Assembly: GCF_004102025.1 (NCBI RefSeq)
Contig: NZ_CP025228.1
Span: 1,674,001-1,738,000, forward strand
DNA from: Actinomyces qiguomingii
GTDB taxonomy: Bacteria > Actinomycetota > Actinomycetes > Actinomycetales > Actinomycetaceae
DNA: 64,000 nucleotides
Direction of reading: 5' to 3'
In this document: positions 39,335-47,191 of the stretch, piece by piece
Numbering within the stretch: position 1 is the first letter of the stretch
Layout: each line of letters starts with the position of its first letter
The notes under the pieces: model-generated
The model's input: the letters and a program-made list of their open reading frames with translations, nothing else
Told to the model about the DNA's origin: nothing
The model's database searches: none
Translations under genes and position numbers: made by a program

Positions 39335-40702
39335 GTTATCGGCGCGAACGTGGTGCTTAAGATCGGGGTTTTGGTTGCTGTGGTGCGGGAAAGTCGGAGT
39401 GATTATGGTCTGGGAGGTTAATCCGGGGCGGTGCTTGACATTCGCGGGTAGATGTGCGTGCCGTGAGAACACGGTCCCCACGAGCAAGACTCTGCCCGAT
39501 CTGCCAGACCCCGATGAAGAAGTCCGGCCGCACCGCCGCAGGCACCAGGCGGTGGAAGTGCACCGCCTGCCGGTCCCTGGCCACCGCGCCGCGCCCACCC
39601 TCGCCGGGTAGGGCCGAACAGGCGGTGCTGGGCGAATTCATCGACTGGGCGACCGGCAGCCGCTCCCAGGCCGACATCTCCGGTGGTAGCGGCAGGGCGT
39701 TTCGCCGCCGGACGGCCTGGTGCTGGGACATCCCAGTACCCAAGCCGCCGGTCACCGGCGAGGTGTACTCCCAGATCTTCATCGACGGGATGTGGCTGGC
39801 CCACAAATGGGTGCTCCTGGTGGCCCGCAGTCCCACGCACGTGATCGCCTGGCAGTGGGCCGCGTCCGAGAGCGCGGCGGCCTACCAGGCGCTGCTAGCC
39901 GACCTGGCCCCGCCCGACCTGGCAACCACCGACGGGGCCGGCGGCGCCTTGAAGGCCATCGCCGCCACCTGGCCGGGCACTCCCATCCAGCGGTGTCTGA
40001 TCCACGTGCACCGCGACACCGTCCGTGACCTGACCCACCATCCCAAGACCACCCCCGGCAAGGCCCTACTACGCCACTCCCGCAAACTGCTGAGCATCTC
40101 CACCACCGAGCAGGCCACCAGGTGGCTGGTGACCCTGAACGACTACGGCATCCAGTACAAGGACTGGCTGAATCAGCGCACCACCGCCCAGCAGGACCCC
40201 CAAACCGCCGCCCGCACCGGCCGCAAGTGGTGGTACACCCACCCCCGGGCGCGCCGCGCCTGGCGGCGCCTGGAACGCCTGGCCAAGCAGGGCCAGCTGT
40301 TCGCCTACCTGACCGACCCGGACGGCAAGCCCCGCCCCACCCCCGCCGAGCGCACCACCAACCCCATAGAGTCCATCAACTCCCAGGTCCGCGACCGGCT
40401 GCGCCACCACCGCGGCGCCACCACTGATCACCAGGCTGCCATCGCCGAATGGACACTGCACACCTACACCCAGGCACCGGCCACGCCCGCGGTGATCCTG
40501 GCCGACTGGCACACCCAAGGCCGCCCCCAGCGCGCCCGCACACCCAAACCCAAAACAAACAAGCCCACCACCAGCCACCCCGCCGGATGGGGCACCACAC
40601 CCACCCCCGAAGAAGGCCTCTGGGCCCGCAAAGGCTGGGCCGGACGAACCAGCTAGAACACCACGACACGCCGGTCTAAAGCACCACGTTTACGCCTATA
40701 AC
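39335..40702 (+). mobile_element. IS1249-like insertion sequence (IS256-related), intact
   Basis: About 1.37 kb bounded by imperfect inverted repeats. The left repeat is at 39335-39366 (gttatcggcgcgaacgtggtg, then cttaagatcgg). The right repeat is 40671-40702, reading gttataggcgtaaacgtggtg then ctttagaccgg on the minus strand. One transposase gene fills it. Size, single gene and end pattern fit the IS1249 group. I could not identify a clear target duplication because both flanks are themselves IS-like. ttggttc-gtgtgggtgggtg occurs on both sides (39308-39327 and 40743-40768). Confidence 0.8.
39454..40656 (+). CDS. IS1249-family transposase
   Basis: A 400-residue DDE transposase. The N-terminal zinc finger has Cys14/Cys17 (CPIC) and Cys36/Cys39 (CTAC). 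The catalytic triad is visible: Asp111 (FIDGMWL), Asp160 (TTDGAGG) and Glu306 (NPIESIN). The region between has the Mutator-like C-x2-H form (RCLIHVHRD). The C-terminus is Lys/Pro/Thr-rich. The frame starts at GTG 39454, with a GTG at 39463 as alternative. No frameshift or stop is seen, so the element may still be mobile. Confidence 0.9.
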   Translation: MRAVRTRSPRARLCPICQTPMKKSGRTAAGTRRWKCTACRSLATAPRPPSPGRAEQAVLGEFIDWATGSRSQADISGGSGRAFRRRTAWCWDIPVPKPPVTGEVYSQIFIDGMWLAHKWVLLVARSPTHVIAWQWAASESAAAYQALLADLAPPDLATTDGAGGALKAIAATWPGTPIQRCLIHVHRDTVRDLTHHPKTTPGKALLRHSRKLLSISTTEQATRWLVTLNDYGIQYKDWLNQRTTAQQDPQTAARTGRKWWYTHPRARRAWRRLERLAKQGQLFAYLTDPDGKPRPTPAERTTNPIESINSQVRDRLRHHRGATTDHQAAIAEWTLHTYTQAPATPAVILADWHTQGRPQRARTPKPKTNKPTTSHPAGWGTTPTPEEGLWARKGWAGRTS

Positions 40703-41178
40703 CCGTGTTGAGGGCTCGCCCCCACCGTTCAGGTGGACCGGTTTGGTTCATGTGGGTGTGGGTGGGTGCTGGCGGTGGTGGGTGTGGGCCCGATCGGCTG
40801 CCGGCCTCGTACTTGGACCGCGCTTTTGCGGTTGGACCGTCTGAGAGTGCGTTTCAGGTGGTCCAACGGCAGCCAGGTGGTCCATCTGCAGGATGGTGGT
40901 CCCTGGGTGTTTGCGGTGGGAGGGCGGAGTGGTTTGTCGGGTGTGGCGGATCGGGCGGAGCTGTGCCGGTGGGTAGTGTGTCGCGAGTCGGTGCGTCAAC
41001 GGGCAGCTGGTGCTGGCAGGCCCCCGCCCGTGCCGACCGTGTTCTCACGCCTCGCACGTTTTACCCGCGATTGTCAAGCACCGGTCCGGGTTAACCTCTC
41101 AGACCATGTTAGCTCCGACTTTGCGCACCACACCAACTAAAACCCCGATCTTGAGCACTACGTTAGCGCCGATAACTC
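40703..41178 (-). mobile_element. Decayed relative of the IS1249-like element, inverted
   Basis: The 144 bases at 41035-41178 are an inverted copy (about 85 percent identical by eye) of the left 144 bases of the intact element (39333-39476). They include the terminal repeat and the first codons of the transposase: a minus-strand frame begins MRGVRTRSARA against MRAVRTRSPRA. After that the similarity stops; 40703-41034 codes for nothing convincing. It is either a truncated older copy or a non-autonomous derivative. No right-hand end for it was found. Confidence 0.65.
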
Positions 41179-41212
41179 GTCGGCGCCGACAAGCCGACGG
41201 GGCGGTGGCAGG

Positions 41213-41695
41213 ATGTCCCGCGTGCTTCACGTCGTCTTCTTCAAACCCCGCATTCCGGGCAACTCCGGCGCCGCCATCCGGCTGAGCGCCAACACCGGGG
41301 CCATGCTCCATCTGGTCGATCCCTTGTTCGACATGGATGACGCCAAGCTGCGCCGTGCCGGCCTGGACTACCACGATCTAGCCCGCACGCGCGTGCACGA
41401 CACCTGGGAGGAGTGCCTGGAGCAGGTGCCCGGACGCGTCTTCGCCTTCACCGCCCACACCACCACGCTTTACACCGATATTCTCTGGCGCCAGGACGAT
41501 GCCCTGCTCTTCGGCCCCGAGCCCACCGGCCTGCCCGAACAGGTCATGGCACACCCACGAGTCACCGGGCGGGCGCGTATCCCCATGCTTCCCGGCAGCC
41601 GCTCGCTCAACCTGGCCAACTCAGCCGCCGTGGGCCTGTACGAGGCCTGGCGAAGTCTTGGCTTCCCCGGCGCCATGCCCCCAGTCGGTTACTAG
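41213..41695 (+). CDS. trmL: tRNA (cytidine/uridine(34)-2'-O)-methyltransferase TrmL
   Basis: A 160-residue SPOUT methyltransferase. The knot elements are present: FFKPRIPGNSGAAIRLSANTGA at the start, LLFGPEPTGLPEQV (SAM loop) near 100, and the signature MLPGSRSLNLANSAAVGLYEAWR near 128-150. The usual N-terminal PEIPxNxGxxxR is KPRIPGNSGAAIR. TrmL methylates the wobble ribose of tRNALeu. The 35 bases between the IS relic and ATG 41213 leave little room for a promoter, so the insertions may affect its expression. Confidence 0.93.
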   Translation: MSRVLHVVFFKPRIPGNSGAAIRLSANTGAMLHLVDPLFDMDDAKLRRAGLDYHDLARTRVHDTWEECLEQVPGRVFAFTAHTTTLYTDILWRQDDALLFGPEPTGLPEQVMAHPRVTGRARIPMLPGSRSLNLANSAAVGLYEAWRSLGFPGAMPPVGY

Positions 41696-42268
41696 TCATG
41701 CCTCCCGAAGGAAGGGGGCGGAGCCGGGCTCGCCCGGCTGAGAGTAGGTGACCGTCAATAGGGCTCGGGCAATGGCATGGACGGAGCACTGTGCGGCCAC
41801 GGTCGTCGCAGAGGCGTCGTCGTCCAGGCCTAGGGTGTCCACGTCCAGGGCGTGCACGGCGAAGATATACCGGTGATCGCCGTCACCGGCGGGCGGATAC
41901 GGACCGGACCAGGCGTGTGTGCCCGAATCGTTGACGGCGTGAAAGGCGGCCCCGTCAAGACGGAGATCGGACTCACCGACGCCTTGTGCCAGGCAGGTCA
42001 CCGATGCGTCCAAGTCCTGCACCGTCCAGTGCCACCAGCCGGCCGGCGAGGGGGCGTCCGGGTCGAAGCAGGAGACCACGAAGGAGCGGGTGGCGGCAGG
42101 GAAACCGGACCAGTGCAACTCGGGCGAGATGTTCTCATGCACCGCCGTGAAGCGATCGGGCATGCGTTCACCGTCCACCAGATCGGTGGAGGCCAGGGTG
42201 AAGGCGGGGACGGCTGGGAGTGAGTCGTAGGGGAAGGGCGGACGGGTGCGCGTCAGAGCTGCAGTCAC
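41696..42268 (-). CDS. YbhB/YbcL family protein (PEBP, Raf-kinase-inhibitor-like)
   Basis: A 190-residue protein with the phosphatidylethanolamine-binding fold: ISPELHWSGFP near 47, CFDPDAPSPAGWWHWTVQDL near 66-86, the anion-pocket His in that HW motif and YPPAGDGDHRYIFAVHAL near 125-140. Bacterial members have no settled role; ligand or protease-inhibitor functions have been proposed. GTG 42268 is chosen because ccgaggagg lies just upstream on the minus strand; there is no ribosome site for the 70-residue longer frame. It shares a 179-base divergent region with imuA'. Confidence 0.88.
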   Translation of the reverse strand: MTAALTRTRPPFPYDSLPAVPAFTLASTDLVDGERMPDRFTAVHENISPELHWSGFPAATRSFVVSCFDPDAPSPAGWWHWTVQDLDASVTCLAQGVGESDLRLDGAAFHAVNDSGTHAWSGPYPPAGDGDHRYIFAVHALDVDTLGLDDDASATTVAAQCSVHAIARALLTVTYSQPGEPGSAPFLREA

Positions 42269-42324
42269 GGCGGACCTCCTCGGAGTCGGACGATGACCGG
42301 CCAGGCTGTTGGCCGGGCTGATAT

Positions 42325-42350
42325 CAACCACTGTAGACAACCACTGTAGA
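42325..42350. repeat. Exact tandem 13-bp repeat in the YbhB/imuA' divergent region
   Basis: caaccactgtaga occurs twice without a gap (42325-42337, 42338-42350), about 60 bases upstream of the YbhB-family start. Phasing of 13 bp and promoter position suggest a binding site for a dimeric regulator, but no family match is claimed. Confidence 0.6.
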
Positions 42351-42405
42351 TGCGGCCTCCGGTGAAGTTCATGTCGGAGGCCGGAGCTAGGCTTGCAACA
42401 ACAGA

Positions 42406-42421
42406 TCGAACAGGTGTTCGA
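42406..42421 (+). promoter_or_regulatory. LexA (SOS) box upstream of imuA'-imuB
   Basis: tcgaacaggtgttcga is a perfect match to the actinobacterial LexA consensus TCGAAC-N4-GTTCGA; the fixed bases are fully palindromic. It ends 26 bases before the imuA' start codon, where LexA would block transcription until DNA damage. This is the clearest regulatory site in the window. Confidence 0.92.
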
Positions 42422-42447
42422 TAGATGTCCTGTTGGGAGGAGGAGCC

Positions 42448-43371
42448 ATGGCGCATACCCGGCAAGACATCTCCGCATCAGGGACCGCGGCTCGTGTAGA
42501 TCGTCTCGCTGCGGCCCGGGAGGCGCTGGTTCATGCCGAAGAGCGTGCCGGACTGCGCGGGCGGGAGGCCGGACAAGTCGCGAGCGCAGTGGCAGACGCC
42601 GAGCGGAGTTCGCACGTAGTCGGAGCTACCGCGCTCGCGGCCGCGGTGCCTGTCCCGGAAACGGGAGAGACGCCGATCGACTCGCTCCTACCGGTGGGTG
42701 CCGATGCTGCCGGCGTGGTGGTCCTGACCGGGTCCGTCGGGGCGCTTCTCGTCCTGGCCGCCCTCCGCCAGGGCGGGACTGAGTGGTGCGGCATCATCGG
42801 TTATGAGGGGCTGGGCTGGTGCGCCGCGGCCGAGGCGGGCCTGGACCTTGCCCGGGTGCTCGCCGTCCCCGCCGCGGATCTGCCTCCCAACCTGCTCACG
42901 GCTTCCCTCGGAGCCCTGCTGGACGGCGTCTCCGTACTCCTGATCTCCTCCGCAGCCGCATCCTGCCTGCACCCCCGTGACCGGCGCACCCTCCTGGCCC
43001 GCGCCCGCGAGCGCCGCTGCCTGATCCTCACCCCCTTCGCCTGGGAGGGAGCGCGCGTCCTGACTGCCTCTCCGCTTCACCCACAGGCGCGAGGCGACTT
43101 TGCTTCAGACGTCATCCCGTTGCGCAACCGCACTCAGGAGGACAATGGGGTGCGGGAGTTTGAGGGGGGTTATCTGCAACACCTCGCCTGGACCCTTTGC
43201 AGCCCTCACCGTCCCGAACGGGTCCGACTGCTGCTCGACGCCGCGGGCGCACACCTGAGCCCCGAGGTGCCGCAGGTGCCTGCCGTTCCGGAGCCGGTTT
43301 CCGCGCCGGGACCGCATCTGGTTCTAGTCAACGGTTCTGGGGCGCGCAGGCAGCAGGAGGAGACCGCATGA
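42448..43371 (+). CDS. imuA': ImuA'-like protein of the SOS mutagenesis cassette
   Basis: A 307-residue protein. A RecA/SulA-like core is suggested by DAAGVVVLTGSVGALLVLAALRQGGTEWCGIIGYEGLGW and DLARVLAVPA, but the Walker A lysine is absent, as in ImuA' proteins that do not act as ATPases. A helical charged N-terminus (VDRLAAAREALVHAEERAGL) precedes it. In mycobacteria ImuA' binds ImuB and RecA to recruit the error-prone polymerase DnaE2. A perfect LexA box lies 26 bases upstream and imuB overlaps its stop. ATG 42448 follows ggaggaggag. The family was recognised mainly by context plus residue pattern. Confidence 0.85.
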   Translation: MAHTRQDISASGTAARVDRLAAAREALVHAEERAGLRGREAGQVASAVADAERSSHVVGATALAAAVPVPETGETPIDSLLPVGADAAGVVVLTGSVGALLVLAALRQGGTEWCGIIGYEGLGWCAAAEAGLDLARVLAVPAADLPPNLLTASLGALLDGVSVLLISSAAASCLHPRDRRTLLARARERRCLILTPFAWEGARVLTASPLHPQARGDFASDVIPLRNRTQEDNGVREFEGGYLQHLAWTLCSPHRPERVRLLLDAAGAHLSPEVPQVPAVPEPVSAPGPHLVLVNGSGARRQQEETA

Positions 43372-45071
43372 CCCCCTTCGTCCCCGCGGCGGGAACGCCC
43401 GCTCCGAAGCCGACTGCGGATCCTCGCGCACCCCGGCTCATTGCCGTGTGGACGCCGGACTGGCCCGTCGTGGCCCTGACTGTGGAGGCGCAGCGTCCCG
43501 ATATGCCCGATCCGGCCCTGACTCCCGTCGCCGTAGTGGGCGGAAGAGGGGTTGTCGCAGCCTCGGCGCCTGCCCGCGCGGTCGGTATTGCCCGTGGCAT
43601 GCGACTGCGGGTGGCCCGTTCGCTGTGTCCCGGACTGGTTGTCCTGCCTCCGCAGCCCGATCGGGAGGCGCGTGCCTATGAAACCGTCATGGACTCCCTT
43701 TCTGACTTTCTCGCCGATCCGCTTGTCGCCCGTCCCGGGCTGGCGCTGTCTGCCGCCCATGGCCCCGCGCGGTGGGCGGGCGGGGAGGAACCGTTGGCCG
43801 CCGCCCTCGTCGAGGCCGTGGCCGCTGGGCCGGGGGTCGAGTGTCAGGTGGGCATTGCCGATTCCCTGCTCGGTGCCATCCTCGCCGCCCGCCGGGGTGT
43901 CATCATCCCGCCCGGGGATACCCCGGACTTCCTCGCCCCCTGGCCGCTGGAGAGCCTGCTGCACGCCCTGGCCACGGAGCAGGGGCGTCGGCGGGCTGGT
44001 CCTCTCCTGGAAGACTTCGGTCGATTCGGTCTGCGCCGGTTGGGCGACCTGGCCACCCTGCCCCGCCGCGACGTCGCCGCCCGTTTCGGCCTTGAGGGGG
44101 AGCGGCTGCATCGCCTCGCCTCCGGTGACTGGGAGGCCCTGCCCCGGGCGGATCGTCCCGCCGCCGACGTCGCCACGCAGACCCAGCTAGATCCGCCCAT
44201 TGAGCGGGCCGATACCGCCGCCTGGGCCGCACGCTCCCTGGCCGAACAATTGTCCGAGCGGCTCATCTGCCTGGGAGTGTCGGCCGCAGGCCTCCGGGTC
44301 GAGGCCCGCTGCGAGAATGGGGCGGAACTGGGCCGTTCCTGGATGCTTGACACCGTGCTCTCGCCCACCGAGCTCACCGATCGCGTGCGCTGGCAGCTTG
44401 AGGGATGGCTGGCCGGTCGCTCCGGCCGCCCGCCCGCCGCGCCCCTGACCCACCTGCGTCTTGTCGCCCTCGGACTCACCCCCGCGGGCACGGCCCAGAC
44501 CGGTCTGTGGAGTACTTCCGGGGAACAGGCTGAGCGCCGGGCGCATCGCGCCGCCGGACGTGTCGAATCCCTCCTGGGCGTGGGCGGTATCCGTGTTCCA
44601 GTACCGCGCCCCGGACGAGATCCGCGTTCACGAGTCGCCCTCATCGACTGGGGGGAGACCTTAGCGGAGACTTTGGACGAGGCCCCCTGGGACGGTGCGC
44701 TGCCGGCTCCCTCGCCCGCCCTTGTCCCTCCTGAGCCGCTGCCCGCCGTCCTGCTCGACGCACACGGACGGGACGTCGGCGTCGATCGTCAGGGCCAATT
44801 GACTGCCGTCCCAGCCGCTGTGGCCGTGGACCGTTCCGGCGAGGGGGTGATGCCGTCACGGTTATCGCAGTGGAGCGGGGGAGATGAATCGGAGAGTCGG
44901 CCTATGCGGCGGCGAGTCATTCTCTGGGGCGGGCCCTGGCCCGTTGATGAGCACTGGTGGCGGCCCGGGGGCGCGTCACGACGCGCCTATCTACAGGTCA
45001 TCACCGACGCTGGTCCGCCCCTGCTGCTCGCCCGTGCGGGCCGCTGGTGGGTTGACGGCGTCTACTCCTGA
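43368..45071 (+). CDS. imuB: ImuB, non-catalytic Y-family polymerase-like adaptor
   Basis: A 567-residue protein built like a Y-family DNA polymerase (palm, fingers, thumb, little finger to about residue 400). The catalytic carboxylates are missing: the first motif reads AVWTPDWPVVA rather than the DxDxFF-type, and the second reads ALSAAHGPARW where polymerases have S-x-DE. DLATLPRRDVAARFGLEGERLHRLASG is the helix-hairpin-helix region. ImuB bridges ImuA', the beta clamp and DnaE2 during damage-induced mutagenesis. ATG 43368 overlaps the imuA' stop (ATGA). The last 71 bases overlap the convergent PAP2 gene. Confidence 0.92.
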   Translation: MTPFVPAAGTPAPKPTADPRAPRLIAVWTPDWPVVALTVEAQRPDMPDPALTPVAVVGGRGVVAASAPARAVGIARGMRLRVARSLCPGLVVLPPQPDREARAYETVMDSLSDFLADPLVARPGLALSAAHGPARWAGGEEPLAAALVEAVAAGPGVECQVGIADSLLGAILAARRGVIIPPGDTPDFLAPWPLESLLHALATEQGRRRAGPLLEDFGRFGLRRLGDLATLPRRDVAARFGLEGERLHRLASGDWEALPRADRPAADVATQTQLDPPIERADTAAWAARSLAEQLSERLICLGVSAAGLRVEARCENGAELGRSWMLDTVLSPTELTDRVRWQLEGWLAGRSGRPPAAPLTHLRLVALGLTPAGTAQTGLWSTSGEQAERRAHRAAGRVESLLGVGGIRVPVPRPGRDPRSRVALIDWGETLAETLDEAPWDGALPAPSPALVPPEPLPAVLLDAHGRDVGVDRQGQLTAVPAAVAVDRSGEGVMPSRLSQWSGGDESESRPMRRRVILWGGPWPVDEHWWRPGGASRRAYLQVITDAGPPLLLARAGRWWVDGVYS

Positions 45072-45729
45072 GGGATCGCCGTCGAATGGTGACAACGACG
45101 ACCCCGACCACGCACAGCCACGCCAGGGCGATGCTCCAGCCGGCGAGCACGTCGGTGAACCAGTGATAGGCGAGGTATATGCGCGAGAGTCCCACCAGCA
45201 CAGTGGTTGTGCATGCCGCCACGGCTGCCAGTGCCTTGCGGAGCGGTGGGGTCGCGGAGAACAGCACGAAACCTGCCAGGACTCCTGCGAAGACTCCGGT
45301 GTTGAAGGCGTGTCCGGAGGGGAAAGACCAGGAGGATGCGGGTTCTCCCAGAAGCAGTGCGGTGGAGGGGCGTGACCGTGCGAAAACGATTTTTAGCAGC
45401 ACAGTCAGTGACGAGGAGCCGATCATGGCTCCGGCCAGCACCGCGGCGTGGAGCCTGTGACCGTGCAACAGGAAGAACGCACAGACCGCCACCGTGAGCG
45501 CCGTCAACCCCAGTGTGCCGCCCAGGTGCGTGAGCGGCCATGCCACGGCTGTGACGGGCCCGTGGCGCATGCCCACAATCAATGACGTGACCGCAGGATC
45601 GTAGGCGGCTAAGGAGTGTCCGAGTTCTGTGCTCACCGCGAGCCAGGAGAATACGGCGGTAGCCGCCGTCGCCACGAGGGCGAGAAGTGGTCGGGGGTCC
45701 CGCTGTGGGACGGCCACGGTCTGCTGCAT
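45001..45729 (-). CDS. PAP2-family membrane phosphatase
   Basis: A 242-residue protein with about six membrane helices and the three-part phosphatase motif: KIVFARSRP (K-x6-RP) near 112, PSGH near 137, and SRIYLAYHWFTDVLAG (SR-x5-H-x3-D) near 180-196. It acts on lipid-linked phosphates at the outer face, for example undecaprenyl diphosphate recycling or phosphatidic acid. A basic Arg-rich tail (RRRSLRSRRRQ) ends the protein; this tail is encoded opposite the imuB 3' end. Start ATG 45729. Confidence 0.9.
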   Translation of the reverse strand: MQQTVAVPQRDPRPLLALVATAATAVFSWLAVSTELGHSLAAYDPAVTSLIVGMRHGPVTAVAWPLTHLGGTLGLTALTVAVCAFFLLHGHRLHAAVLAGAMIGSSSLTVLLKIVFARSRPSTALLLGEPASSWSFPSGHAFNTGVFAGVLAGFVLFSATPPLRKALAAVAACTTTVLVGLSRIYLAYHWFTDVLAGWSIALAWLCVVGVVVVTIRRRSLRSRRRQPTSGPHGRAAGADQRR

Positions 45730-45895
45730 AGGGTGAGCCTATAAGCGTAGTCTGGGTGCGCCCTGTGGTGGGCGTCGGCGGCGGGGTGAAAGCCAGCCGG
45801 TAACATCTGCCGCGGGCCTTCCGCACCCCGACGGGCAGGTGCCGGAGGGTGTGCAGATGGGTGCCACCAACTCCGGGAGAGGAATCAGGACGCGC

Positions 45896-46519
45896 ATGGC
45901 CAAGCTCTACTTCCGCTACGGTGCGATGAACTCGGGCAAGACCACCGGGCTGCTCCAGACCGCCCATAATTATGAGGAGCGTGGGCAGCGCGTTCTCCTG
46001 GTCAAGGCCGCCATCGACACCAAGGGTGACGACACCGTCGTCTCCCGGTTGGGAATGACCCGTCGCGTCGACCTGCTCGTCACTGCCGCCGATGACGTCC
46101 GCGCTCTGGTGCGATGTGCCGCACTGGGTGAGCGTGCCGCCGATCCCCGGGTCGGGGCGCGGGAGGCGGTTGACTGCGTGCTGGTAGATGAGGCGCAGTT
46201 CCTCACCCCGCTGCAGGTCGATCAGCTCATGGAGATTGTGCTCCTGGACGACGTTCCCGTGCTGGCCTACGGAATTCGCACCGACTTCCGTACTGTGAGC
46301 TTCCCCGGATCGCGGCGCCTACTGGAGGTGGCCCACTCCCTGGAGGAACTGAAGACGATCTGCCGCTGTGGGCGCAAGGCCATCTTCAACGCCCGGAAGG
46401 CGGGTGGCGCCTTCGTGTTCGACGGCGATCAGGTTGCCATCGACGGCGTCGACGTCACCTATGAGTCCCTGTGCGGCAAGTGCTACCTGGAATTCGGGGG
46501 TGTGCTGCCGGGGGAGTAG
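45896..46519 (+). CDS. tdk: Thymidine kinase
   Basis: A 207-residue type II thymidine kinase. P-loop GAMNSGKT at 9-16, the DEAQF motif (VDEAQFLTPLQVDQL) near 97, the lasso region with YGIRTDFRTVSFPGSRRLLE, and four zinc-binding cysteines in CRCGRKA and CGKC near the end. It phosphorylates thymidine to dTMP with ATP in the salvage pathway. ATG 45896 is chosen because gaatcagga lies just before it and because it gives the standard AKLYFRYGAMNSGK opening. Confidence 0.95.
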   Translation: MAKLYFRYGAMNSGKTTGLLQTAHNYEERGQRVLLVKAAIDTKGDDTVVSRLGMTRRVDLLVTAADDVRALVRCAALGERAADPRVGAREAVDCVLVDEAQFLTPLQVDQLMEIVLLDDVPVLAYGIRTDFRTVSFPGSRRLLEVAHSLEELKTICRCGRKAIFNARKAGGAFVFDGDQVAIDGVDVTYESLCGKCYLEFGGVLPGE

Positions 46520-46603
46520 GCGCCCGGGAAGGGCACTGAGACGGCGAACGCGAGTCGGCGCACATCGGGGTACCTGGGCTCGAACGACCCTCCGAGAAGA
46601 TCC

Positions 46604-47191
46604 TTGCCGCAGTCACCCGTTGCCACCGTTGGTGACGAGTTCCAGGCCATCGCCGCCTCGCTGTCCGCCGCCTTGACGCTCACCCTGCGTGTCCAACTAC
46701 TCCTGCCCGAGGGGCTGGCTCTGCGCTTCGGCATCGGTGTCGGAGGGGTGGAGACCGTCTCTGTCGACGCCGGCGGCACCGGCGCTGACGCCGGCATTCA
46801 GGACGGCAGTGCGTGGTGGGCGGCGCGCGAGGCCATTGAGCGGGCTCACGCCGCCCAGGATGCGGGCCGAGAGTTCTGCCGCACCTGGGTGCGCGTGGCG
46901 CAGGACGCCGTCGTCCCGGGGGACGCGCAGGAGAGCGAGGCGGTTGTCAATGCGCTGCTACTGCTGCGCGACCAGGCCGTCGCCCGGCTACGACCGCGGC
47001 AGCGGCGCATGACCACGGCGCTACTGGCCGGCACCACCCAGGTCGAGGTGGCCCGGGCGGAGAAGGTCAGCCAGCAGGCCGTCTCTGACTTCTCCCGTGG
47101 GGTGGGGGCGGCCCTCATTGAGGCTCAAACCCTGCTCGATGCCGCCGCCGCGGCGCGCACGGGACGCGACCCGCTGGCGGCGCAGCAATGA
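46604..47191 (+). CDS. SatD-family protein, apparently N-terminally truncated
   Basis: The 195-residue frame (TTG 46604) matches SatD proteins from the motif VATVGDEFQAIAASL onward, through LALRFGIGVGGVETV, SAWWAAREAIE and the C-terminal helix-turn-helix (GTTQVEVARAEKVSQQAVSDFSRG, about 140-165). Typical SatD proteins have about 40 residues before the GDEFQ motif, starting with a GDIVGSR-type strand. Here the codons upstream run to a stop at 46517 with no such sequence. The first strand therefore seems lost or replaced. SatD was named from a streptococcal acid-tolerance locus with SatE; its activity is not established. Either a decaying gene or a divergent start. Confidence 0.6.
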   Translation: MPQSPVATVGDEFQAIAASLSAALTLTLRVQLLLPEGLALRFGIGVGGVETVSVDAGGTGADAGIQDGSAWWAAREAIERAHAAQDAGREFCRTWVRVAQDAVVPGDAQESEAVVNALLLLRDQAVARLRPRQRRMTTALLAGTTQVEVARAEKVSQQAVSDFSRGVGAALIEAQTLLDAAAAARTGRDPLAAQQ

